DNA of 5,021 nt, from the NCBI GenBank assembly GCA_011525265.1, contig WTHV01000168.1, positions 1 to 5,021 of the forward strand. Reading direction: 5' to 3'. The notes under the pieces were generated by a model. The model had not been told where the DNA came from. It did not search any database and was given only the letters and a program-made list of their open reading frames with translations. Source of the stretch: Alphaproteobacteria bacterium. GTDB lineage: Bacteria > Pseudomonadota > Alphaproteobacteria > Puniceispirillales > Puniceispirillaceae. This document shows positions 1 through 4,968 of this stretch, one piece after another. The position numbers were made by a program, and so were the translations under genes. Position 1 is the first letter of the stretch, and every line of letters begins with the position of its first letter.

Positions 1-23
1 TCGGAGATGTGTATAAGAGACAG
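1..23. other. Nextera/Tn5 sequencing adapter remnant (artefact)
   Basis: Bases 5-23 read AGATGTGTATAAGAGACAG, the 19-bp Tn5 mosaic end used in Nextera libraries. The four preceding bases TCGG match the end of the read-2 adapter arm. This is library sequence left at a contig end and not a natural transposon end, because nothing transposon-like follows. Genomic sequence should be taken to begin at about base 24. Confidence 0.95.
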
Positions 24-83
24 TTCACTCTATAGATACTCGATGGGGGTTTGCGGACATAATTTGTTCAACTGCACTAGCGA

Positions 84-134
84 TTTGTCTGTGACAGAAC
101 AAAATTTGACGCTCTTGCCATCATGATAAACATA
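84..134 (+). promoter_or_regulatory. Possible fhs promoter region with adjacent dyad
   Basis: An odd-centred dyad TCTGT-G-ACAGA lies at 88-98. It extends imperfectly to TTTGTCTGT / ACAGAaCAAA at 84-103. Just downstream, TTGACG at 106-111 resembles a -35 box, but no convincing -10 follows; TAAACA (127-132) or AACATA (129-134) are the nearest candidates. The location, 100-150 bp before the fhs start, suits a promoter with an upstream or overlapping operator. The dyad is seen directly; the promoter role is inference from weak matches. Confidence 0.28.
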
Positions 135-163
135 GAAGTTTGAGACTGTCGGAAAATGACAAG

Positions 164-204
164 AACAGCTTGAAAAACCTGCTGTTTCTCACTAAGAGAA
201 GAGC
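164..204 (+). promoter_or_regulatory. fhs leader: two overlapping alternative hairpins
   Basis: AACAGC (164-169) can pair with GCTGTT (181-186) around an 11-nt loop. Alternatively TTCTC (186-190) pairs with GAGAA (196-200) around ACTAA, extended by GCT (181-183) with AGC (202-204). The two structures share bases 181-186, so only one can form at a time. They lie just upstream of the fhs ribosome binding site. The stems are short, so a regulatory role is only a possibility; I recognise no known riboswitch family. Confidence 0.22.
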
Positions 205-216
205 ATTAACAAACAG

Positions 217-233
217 ACGATAAGGGACATCGT
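217..233 (+). promoter_or_regulatory. fhs ribosome binding site in a small hairpin loop
   Basis: The Shine-Dalgarno-like AAGGGA (222-227) sits 9 nt before the ATG at 237. It is flanked by perfect 5-bp arms ACGAT (217-221) and ATCGT (229-233), so it would be displayed in a 7-nt loop. This site supports the chosen start. The in-frame stop TAA at 207-209 excludes a longer N terminus. Confidence 0.5.
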
Positions 234-236
234 GTT

Positions 237-1913
237 ATGAGTGTAAAGAGTGATATTGAAATCGCGCGCGCGGCACAGAAAAAGCCAATCATGGAGATTG
301 GTGATAAGTTAGGCATCCCCGCAGCAGACCTGCTTCCTTATGGTCACGATAAAGCCAAAGTGAGCCAAAAATTTATCAACTCTGTGCAAGATAAAGAAGA
401 TGGTAAATTAATTTTGGTCACAGCTATCAACCCGACGCCAGCAGGTGAAGGCAAGACAACGACAACCGTTGGTCTTGGTGATGGCTTAAACAAAATTGGC
501 AAGAACGCGATGATTTGCATCCGTGAAGCCTCACTTGGCCCAAATTTCGGCATGAAAGGCGGCGCAGCAGGCGGCGGTTATGCACAGATTGTGCCTATGG
601 AAGAAATGAACCTGCATTTCACGGGTGACTTCCACGCTATTACATCAGCACATTCTCTTCTCTCAGCGATGATTGACAATCATATTTATTGGGGTAATGC
701 GCTTGAGATTGACACACGCCGCGTTGTATGGCGCCGCGTTGTTGATATGAACGACCGTGCTTTGCGCCAGATTACAGCCTCACTTGGCGGTGTCTCTAAC
801 GGCTTCCCGCGTGAAGCTGGCTTTGATATTACGGTGGCATCAGAAGTTATGGCTATTTTGTGCCTTGCCAAAGACCTAGAAGATTTGCAAAAGCGCCTTG
901 GTGATATGATTATCGCTTATCGCCGTGATCGCAGCCCTGTCTTCTGCCGTGATATCCAAGCAGATGGTGCGATGACGGTTCTGCTAAAAGATGCGATGCA
1001 GCCAAATTTGGTTCAGACACTTGAAAATAACCCTGCCTTTGTGCATGGTGGCCCATTTGCGAATATTGCACATGGTTGTAACTCAGTGATTGCGACAACA
1101 ACAGCGCTAAAGCTATCAGATTATGTTGTTACAGAAGCTGGTTTTGGTGCTGATTTGGGTGCTGAGAAATTCATGAACATCAAATGCCGCAAAGCTGGCC
1201 TTGCGCCATCTGTTGTTGTGCTTGTTGCCACTGTGCGCGCGATGAAGATGAATGGCGGCGTTGCTAAAAATGACCTGAATGAGGAAAATGTGGAAGCTGT
1301 GAAAGCGGGCTGTCCAAACTTGGGTCGTCATATCGAGAACCTCAAGTCATTTGGCGTACCTGTTGTTGTGGCAATTAACCACTTCATCAAAGACACTGAT
1401 GCCGAGATTGCCGCTGTCCAAGACTATGTTGCTGCACAAGGTGCAGAAGCGATTGTCTCAAAGCATTGGGCAGATGGCTCAAAAGGCTCAGAAGCATTGG
1501 CAATTCGTGTTGCTGAATTGGCAGATGCCGATACAGCAAACTTTGCGCCTATCTACCCTGCTGAAATGCCGCTTGCTGAAAAAATCCAAACAATCTGTAA
1601 GCGTATTTACCGTGCAGATGAAGCGATTATGGATAAGAAAATCCGCGATCAGCTTCGTGATTGGGAACAGCAAGGCTATGGTGATTTGCCAGTATGTATG
1701 GCAAAGACACAATATAGCTTCTCAACAGACCCGAACTTACGCGGCGCGCCAACAGGCCATACTGTGCCTGTGCGTGAAGTGCGCATCTCTGCTGGTGCGG
1801 GCTTTATCGTGGCTGTTTGTGGTGAGATCATGACAATGCCAGGTCTGCCGCGCAACCCTGCCGCTGAGACAATTGGTCTAAATGCTGATGGCGATATTGA
1901 AGGGCTGTTCTAA
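237..1913 (+). CDS. fhs: Formate--tetrahydrofolate ligase (10-formyl-THF synthetase)
   Basis: This cytosolic enzyme joins formate to tetrahydrofolate using ATP, giving 10-formyl-THF, ADP and phosphate. It also runs in reverse, to recover ATP while releasing formate. The 558-residue protein has the usual length of bacterial Fhs. Visible family motifs are the P-loop TPAGEGKTT (residues 67-75), the REASLGPNFG / KGGAAGGGYAQ block (96-117), NLHFTGDFHAI (125-135), EAGFGADLGAEKF (300-312) and the C-terminal MPGLPRNPAAETI (534-546). The reading frame is intact, with no substitution in these motifs that I can see. The ATG at 237 is preceded by AAGGGA 9 nt upstream and an in-frame stop at 207, so the start is well fixed. 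It is followed after 143 nt by folD, which catalyses the next C1-folate steps, although a perfect hairpin lies between them. In an aerobic proteobacterium a role in oxidising C1 units from methylated compounds or glycine to formate is plausible, but that direction is inferred. Confidence 0.98.
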   Translation: MSVKSDIEIARAAQKKPIMEIGDKLGIPAADLLPYGHDKAKVSQKFINSVQDKEDGKLILVTAINPTPAGEGKTTTTVGLGDGLNKIGKNAMICIREASLGPNFGMKGGAAGGGYAQIVPMEEMNLHFTGDFHAITSAHSLLSAMIDNHIYWGNALEIDTRRVVWRRVVDMNDRALRQITASLGGVSNGFPREAGFDITVASEVMAILCLAKDLEDLQKRLGDMIIAYRRDRSPVFCRDIQADGAMTVLLKDAMQPNLVQTLENNPAFVHGGPFANIAHGCNSVIATTTALKLSDYVVTEAGFGADLGAEKFMNIKCRKAGLAPSVVVLVATVRAMKMNGGVAKNDLNEENVEAVKAGCPNLGRHIENLKSFGVPVVVAINHFIKDTDAEIAAVQDYVAAQGAEAIVSKHWADGSKGSEALAIRVAELADADTANFAPIYPAEMPLAEKIQTICKRIYRADEAIMDKKIRDQLRDWEQQGYGDLPVCMAKTQYSFSTDPNLRGAPTGHTVPVREVRISAGAGFIVAVCGEIMTMPGLPRNPAAETIGLNADGDIEGLF

Positions 1914-1942
1914 GCCGCCCTTTGGCCTGTCTATCTGACACA

Positions 1943-1957
1943 ATATCTATCGGATAT
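1943..1957. repeat. Short dyad ATATC-N5-GATAT after fhs
   Basis: Arms ATATC (1943-1947) and GATAT (1953-1957) flank TATCG, between the fhs stop codon and the downstream hairpin. Its TATCT-N3-GGATA core recurs in a dyad at 4783-4797, upstream of the regulator gene. It could be a protein-binding site, or chance in AT-rich sequence. Confidence 0.25.
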
Positions 1958-1961
1958 GTAT

Positions 1962-1992
1962 AAAGGCCACTTTGATGTCAAAGTGGCCTTTT
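1962..1992 (+). terminator. Hairpin with short T run after fhs
   Basis: AAAGGCCACTTTGA (1962-1975) and its exact reverse complement (1978-1991) are separated by TG. This gives a 13-bp stem closed by a four-base loop, and the right arm ends in CCTTTT. The stem is strong, but only four T residues follow before GATTG, so termination is probably partial. It could instead mark the stable 3' end of the fhs message and uncouple fhs from folD levels. Because the stem is symmetric, it could work on either strand, but the only gene ending nearby is fhs. Confidence 0.7.
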
Positions 1993-2042
1993 GATTGCGA
2001 AAAGCGTAAATAGAATAAGGGTGGGGATGCCCGCTAAAAAAT

Positions 2043-2048
2043 AGGAGA
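2043..2048 (+). promoter_or_regulatory. folD ribosome binding site
   Basis: AGGAGA lies 8 nt before the ATG at 2057, the strongest Shine-Dalgarno match in the window. An in-frame TAA at 2051-2053 sits directly between the site and the start codon, so translation must begin at 2057 or later. Confidence 0.75.
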
Positions 2049-2056
2049 CGTAAAAA

Positions 2057-2950
2057 ATGTCAGCTGATGTGATTGATGGTAAGGCCTTTGCTGGTCGGGT
2101 TCGTGAAAAAGTAGCTGCGCATGTGGCACAAATGAAAGCAGACCATAATATCACACCGGGTCTTGCGGTTGTTCTTGTTGGCGAGGACCCTGCCTCACAA
2201 GTCTATGTCCGCTCAAAGGGCAAGCAAACTGTCGAAGCTGGCATGAATTCCTATGAACATAAGCTTGATGCTGACACCTCTGAAGAGGTGCTTTTGGCCA
2301 TGATTGACAAGCTGAATGCCGACCCTGCCGTTCACGGTATTTTGGTGCAATTGCCATTACCATCTCATTTGGACGAAGATTTGGTGATTAACCGTATCGC
2401 GCCTGAAAAAGATGTTGATGGCTTTCATATTTCAAATGTTGGCCTCCTTGGCACTGGCCAGAAATCTATGGTTCCATGTACACCGCTTGGGTGCTTGCTG
2501 ATGTTGCGCGACTATCATGGCTCACTGTCTGGCATGAATGCTGTTGTCATTGGCCGCTCAAACATTGTTGGCAAGCCTATGGCACAATTATTATTAAATG
2601 ATAGCTGTACAGTCACTATCGCACATTCTCGGACAAAGAATTTGGCTGATGTTGTGCGCGGTGCTGATATCGTCGTGGCAGCTGTTGGACGCCCTGAAAT
2701 GGTACCAGGTGACTGGATCAAAAAAGGGGCAAGCGTGATTGATGTTGGCATTAATCGCATCGAAGGTGAAGGTGGCAAAACAAAGCTTGTAGGCGATGTT
2801 GATTATGAGAGCTGTGCATCTGTTGCCGGTGCTATCACACCTGTGCCTGGCGGTGTTGGCCCTATGACAATTGCCTGTCTTCTTGCCAATACGGTTACCG
2901 CTTGTTGCCGTATTAATGGCCTGCCAGAATCAGAAGATTTTTCATCATAA
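2057..2950 (+). CDS. folD: Bifunctional methylene-THF dehydrogenase / methenyl-THF cyclohydrolase
   Basis: FolD interconverts 5,10-methylene-THF and 5,10-methenyl-THF with NAD(P), then 5,10-methenyl-THF and 10-formyl-THF, in the cytosol. The 297-residue protein is of normal family length. It carries the full active-site set: Tyr50 and Lys54 in YVRSK, Gln98 in GILVQLPLP, and Asp121 in KDVDGF. The Rossmann nucleotide-binding segment GRSNIVGKP is at residues 166-174, with Arg167 and Ser191 where NADP-dependent relatives contact the 2'-phosphate. The signature PVPGGVGPMT is at 262-271. The strong AGGAGA site and the in-frame stop just upstream fix the start. It lies between fhs, whose product or substrate is 10-formyl-THF, and a second FolD-family gene 75 nt downstream with which it is probably co-transcribed. 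Since this copy looks fully active, the second copy is free to have specialised. Confidence 0.97.
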   Translation: MSADVIDGKAFAGRVREKVAAHVAQMKADHNITPGLAVVLVGEDPASQVYVRSKGKQTVEAGMNSYEHKLDADTSEEVLLAMIDKLNADPAVHGILVQLPLPSHLDEDLVINRIAPEKDVDGFHISNVGLLGTGQKSMVPCTPLGCLLMLRDYHGSLSGMNAVVIGRSNIVGKPMAQLLLNDSCTVTIAHSRTKNLADVVRGADIVVAAVGRPEMVPGDWIKKGASVIDVGINRIEGEGGKTKLVGDVDYESCASVAGAITPVPGGVGPMTIACLLANTVTACCRINGLPESEDFSS

Positions 2951-2967
2951 GCCAGAGATGATCTTCT
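2932..2967 (+). repeat. Bulged inverted repeat across the folD stop codon
   Basis: AGAAGAT (2932-2938) pairs with ATCTTCT (2961-2967), and CATC (2943-2946) pairs with GATG (2957-2960). The left side has a four-T bulge, and the loop of ten bases contains the folD stop codon. No T run follows, so it does not look like a terminator. It may affect message stability or translation coupling between the two FolD genes, or be coincidental. Confidence 0.25.
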
Positions 2968-2988
2968 AGGCATAATCTTCCAGACATA
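2961..2988. repeat. Tandem 14-bp direct repeat before the second FolD gene
   Basis: ATCTTCTAGGCATA (2961-2974) is followed immediately by ATCTTCCAGACATA (2975-2988), matching at 12 of 14 positions. The pair lies in the 75-nt gap between folD and the next gene, ending 37 nt before its ATG. Adjacent copies like this can be tandem regulator sites or a small local duplication. The repeat is seen directly; any function is unknown. Confidence 0.6.
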
Positions 2989-3025
2989 ACATTAAGGTGA
3001 AATTAACGGGGCAAGGCTTATCATC

Positions 3026-3907
3026 ATGTCACAGACACAACATGACCACCGCCATCTGCTAGGTGCACCAGTAAAAGACCGCATTCTAGAAGAGGTGAAA
3101 ACCTATGTGGCAACACAAAAAGATATGGGAACACTTGTTTCTATTTTGATTGGTAATGCGCCAGAAGCGGCGGTATATATCCGCAATCAAGCGCGTGTGG
3201 CAGCACAAGCGGGACTGCCATTTGAAGAACAAGTCTGGCCAGCTGAAATCACGCAAGAAGAATGCAAAGCCCGTATTCAGAAAATGAATGATGATGAGAC
3301 AATTCTTGGCATCATCTTGCAACGCCCAGTCCCGCCTCAGATTAATGTGCGCTCGCTGCAATCAGCTATCCACCCGCTCAAAGATGTCGAGGGGATGAAC
3401 CCTGCTTCTATCGGTAATATTGTTTACTCAGATGTGGCCTTGGCACCTTGTACCGCCGCCGCCTCAGTGGAGCTAATAAAAGAAACAGGCCTTGATCTTA
3501 AGGGGCTAGAAGTGGTGATGATTGGCCATTCTGAAATTGTTGGGCGCCCTGCCGCTATGATGCTGATGGCTGAAGGGGCGACTGTGACTGTATGCCATCA
3601 TATGACCCGCTCGGTGCCAATGCATTCGCGTCGGGCAGATGTTGTGGTGGTTGCTGTCGGTGTGCCTCATCTTATCGGGGCTGATATGATTAAGCCAGGT
3701 GCGGCAGTGATTGATATTGGCATTAATCAAATAAAAGATAATGAGGGGAATGTGAGCATTGTTGGTGATGTTGACACAAAGGCCGTCACAAATATCGCGG
3801 GCTGGATCACCCCTGTTCCGGGCGGTGTTGGGCCTGTGACTGTCTCTATCTTAATGCGTAATGCGATTGTCGCCCATCAACGCCAAAAGGCTGCCGGCTG
3901 GTTATAA
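3026..3907 (+). CDS. folD2: Diverged FolD-family protein, likely methylene-THF dehydrogenase lacking cyclohydrolase lysine
   Basis: This 293-residue protein aligns end to end with the upstream FolD but differs at key sites. It keeps Tyr51 (in VYIRNQ), Gln99 (in GIILQRPVP), the Rossmann segment GHSEIVGRP (167-175) and PVPGGVGPVT (263-272). The lysine four residues after the Tyr is Gln55, and the folate-binding Asp of KDVDG is Glu122 in KDVEG. The residues near the NADP 2'-phosphate, Arg167 and Ser191 in FolD, are His168 and His192 here. From family knowledge, this lysine is essential for cyclohydrolase, and a Lys-to-Gln change in the human enzyme is reported to spare dehydrogenase activity. 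A dehydrogenase-only enzyme with changed cofactor use is therefore my inference; a non-catalytic partner of FolD is the alternative. The frame is intact, so it is not a pseudogene. The start has a modest GGGGCAAGG site with AAGG 9 nt away; an in-frame stop at 2993 and the absence of any start codon between exclude a longer form. The symbol is a working label. Confidence 0.9.
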   Translation: MSQTQHDHRHLLGAPVKDRILEEVKTYVATQKDMGTLVSILIGNAPEAAVYIRNQARVAAQAGLPFEEQVWPAEITQEECKARIQKMNDDETILGIILQRPVPPQINVRSLQSAIHPLKDVEGMNPASIGNIVYSDVALAPCTAAASVELIKETGLDLKGLEVVMIGHSEIVGRPAAMMLMAEGATVTVCHHMTRSVPMHSRRADVVVVAVGVPHLIGADMIKPGAAVIDIGINQIKDNEGNVSIVGDVDTKAVTNIAGWITPVPGGVGPVTVSILMRNAIVAHQRQKAAGWL

Positions 3908-3947
3908 TCTGGTTATAGCGCTAGCGCATCCATCAATCCCATAACCA
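3898..3947. repeat. Direct repeat, palindrome and inverted repeat at the 3' end of the second FolD gene
   Basis: CTGGTTATA occurs at 3898-3906 and again at 3909-3917, an 11-bp period that covers the stop codon. The second copy is followed by the perfect palindrome GCGCTAGCGC (3918-3927). TGGTTAT (3910-3916) can also pair with ATAACCA (3941-3947). No T run follows, so this is not the main terminator. It may be a stabilising 3' structure or chance. Confidence 0.35.
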
Positions 3948-4002
3948 CCAATAATGGTATCACCGCCTTATCAGGGCGAAGGCGCATACCGCGCGCCAAC
4001 AT
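3913..4002 (-). CDS. Doubtful small ORF downstream of the regulator gene
   Basis: A 29-codon minus-strand frame starts at the ATG at 4002-4000 and ends with TAA at 3915-3913. The product begins with an Arg-rich part (MLARGMRLRPDK) and continues with a hydrophobic run (VIPLLVVMGLMDALAL). The same frame stays open upstream for about 50 more codons into the 3' end of the regulator gene, but contains no ATG, GTG or TTG there. I see no ribosome binding site. It resembles the tail of a membrane-like peptide, or a remnant of a gene that has lost its 5' part; it may equally be chance. I do not recognise it. Confidence 0.15.
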   Translation of the reverse strand: MLARGMRLRPDKAVIPLLVVMGLMDALAL

Positions 4003-4063
4003 CAGCCGGCGTATTCGCAGATAAGGATACTGAGCCAGCCTTGCAAAAATAACACAGACTATC

Positions 4064-4097
4064 AGGTTAGCCAGTCTGCGGGATTGGCTAACTTTTT
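4064..4097 (+). terminator. Rho-independent terminator of the fhs-folD unit
   Basis: GTTAGCCA (4066-4073) and TGGCTAAC (4085-4092) form a perfect 8-bp stem. On plus-strand RNA it extends outward by a G-U and an A-U pair, and inward by G-U, U-A, C-G and U-G pairs, to a tight GCG loop. CTTTTT (4092-4097) follows directly. On the minus strand no T run follows the stem, so it works for the rightward unit. It includes the stop codon of the convergent regulator gene at 4088-4090. Confidence 0.78.
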
Positions 4098-4744
4098 GGC
4101 GGGCGTTGCGGATAGCTGATAATAGATAAATAGCGTGCCGGCAATTTCACGAGTCGCTCTGGGCCATGTGGGGCATCAGCATCAAAGAACAGGGTATCAC
4201 CTGGCTTTAAGGGATAGACCTCATCACCATGGAGATAATCCACTTCGCCCTCAAGCATATAAATCGTCTCAATGCCGGTATGTTGGAAGGTGCAGAAACT
4301 ATCAGATTCATTATCAAGCGTGATGAGATAGGGCTCGACATTCACACCACTAGAATTGCCACCAATATGGCCAAGCAGATTATAATGATGACCGGCTCTT
4401 GTTCCCTCGCCATCAATTTTCATGCCCTCACCAGATTTCGTGTGCACAGCTTTTCGTCTCTCTTCATATTTTGAGAAAAATGCTGTCAAAGGAACAGAGA
4501 GTGCATCCGATAAGAGCTGTAAGGTTGATAGGGATGGTGAGGTATTACCATTTTCAATTTTTGATAACATCCCAATAGATAGTTTTGTGATCGCGGCCAA
4601 CTCTGCGACAGTCATATTTTGCTGCTTGCGAAATGTGCGCACTTCACGTCCAATGGCAACTTCTAAAACCTTCTCCATACCATCTGTGACAGAGTGGGGA
4701 TTTTGGTTAACTGCCACCTTAGTGACCTCTGTTGCGGAGTCCAT
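4088..4744 (-). CDS. XRE-family transcriptional regulator with C-terminal cupin domain
   Basis: This 218-residue protein joins an N-terminal helix-turn-helix of the XRE/Cro type (about residues 31-92, with MTVAELAAITKLSIGMLSKIENG at its core, 44-66) to a C-terminal cupin_2 sensor (about 137-210). In the cupin part, His155, Glu159 and Gly166 fit the first conserved motif, while PGD (181-183) and His193 fit the second, so a metal or small ligand site may be present. Members of this architecture often control nearby catabolic genes in response to a metabolite; the ligand here is unknown. The ATG at 4744 has AGGGGGA 4 nt upstream and an in-frame TAA immediately before it, so it is the longest form. 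Met23 (4678) is a possible shorter start that would still keep both domains, but it lacks a clear ribosome binding site. The gene converges on the C1-folate genes, with its last codons inside their terminator. Confidence 0.93.
   Translation of the reverse strand: MDSATEVTKVAVNQNPHSVTDGMEKVLEVAIGREVRTFRKQQNMTVAELAAITKLSIGMLSKIENGNTSPSLSTLQLLSDALSVPLTAFFSKYEERRKAVHTKSGEGMKIDGEGTRAGHHYNLLGHIGGNSSGVNVEPYLITLDNESDSFCTFQHTGIETIYMLEGEVDYLHGDEVYPLKPGDTLFFDADAPHGPERLVKLPARYLSIISYPQRPPKS
4683..4693. repeat. Second copy of the TCTGTGACAGA dyad
   Basis: This 11-bp dyad is identical to the one at 88-98 upstream of fhs. Here it lies inside the 5' coding part of the regulator gene, about 50 nt after its annotated start and 4 nt before the alternative Met23 codon. 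If Met23 were the real start, the dyad would lie in the leader. An autoregulatory site is possible but untested. Confidence 0.35.
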
Positions 4745-4782
4745 TTAATCCCCCTAAATCAAACAACTTTTTATCGATGTCC

Positions 4783-4808
4783 CTATCTCTAGGATAGTAT
4801 ATTTTCAA
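4783..4808 (-). promoter_or_regulatory. Possible promoter/operator of the regulator gene
   Basis: Reading the minus strand, TTGAAA (4808-4803) and a -10-like TATACT (4801-4796) lie in AT-rich DNA 50-65 nt before the regulator start. They overlap, so they cannot form one promoter together, and neither has a clear partner element. The dyad CTATC-TCTAG-GATAG (4783-4797) abuts the -10-like sequence, a position suited to repression. It shares TATCT-N3-GGATA with the dyad at 1943-1957. Promoter assignment is tentative. Confidence 0.28.
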
Positions 4809-4884
4809 AAAAGCGTAACCTTTTTTCTGAAGTATAGGCATGACCCTCGCAAAGCCCCCCACATTCTTACCCTATGATGCGCGT

Positions 4885-4904
4885 CAAGGTGGCACGCCAA
4901 CTTG
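4885..4904. repeat. 20-bp near-perfect inverted repeat between regulator and tRNA genes
   Basis: CAAG-g-TGGC (4885-4893) and GCCA-a-CTTG (4896-4904) are separated by AC, with one mismatched pair. TCTTTTAT follows on the plus strand. The repeat lies about 140 bp upstream of the regulator start. It could be an operator for a dimeric regulator, or a weak plus-strand terminator against leftward genes. No plus-strand gene ends nearby, which makes the operator reading slightly more likely. Confidence 0.4.
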
Positions 4905-4936
4905 TCTTTTATACCAAAACAGGATACCCCAAACGC

Positions 4937-4963
4937 AAAAAAGCCGCCCTTTCGGACGGCTTT
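4937..4963 (-). terminator. Rho-independent terminator after tRNA-fMet
   Basis: On the minus strand, GCCGUCC (4960-4954) pairs with GGGCGGC (4949-4943), including one U-G pair, around a GAAA tetraloop (4953-4950). A run of six T (4942-4937) follows, and the AAA before the stem can extend it. On the plus strand the U-G pair becomes a C/A mismatch and the T run is short, so the minus strand is favoured. It lies 6 nt beyond the tRNA 3' end. Confidence 0.85.
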
Positions 4964-4968
4964 GATAT

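Noticed and set aside
1..23. Natural Tn5-like transposon end
   Set aside because: The 19-bp sequence is the engineered mosaic end joined to Nextera adapter bases, with no transposase or IS50 sequence following.
27..60. Short minus-strand ORF of ten codons near the window start
   Set aside because: It is very short, has no ribosome binding site and lies at the contig edge.
24..236. THF riboswitch in the fhs leader
   Set aside because: I could not match the leader to the known conserved cores of THF riboswitches, and the visible hairpins are small.
1351..1833. 160-codon plus-strand open frame inside fhs
   Set aside because: It overlaps fhs in another frame, has no recognisable domain, and fhs motifs are continuous across it.
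3026..3907. Second FolD gene as a decaying pseudogene
   Set aside because: The frame is full length without stops, fold motifs at both ends are kept, and the changes are focused on functional sites.
4422..4748. 108-codon plus-strand open frame opposite the regulator gene
   Set aside because: It is the antisense of a clear helix-turn-helix gene and shows no protein-like pattern of its own.
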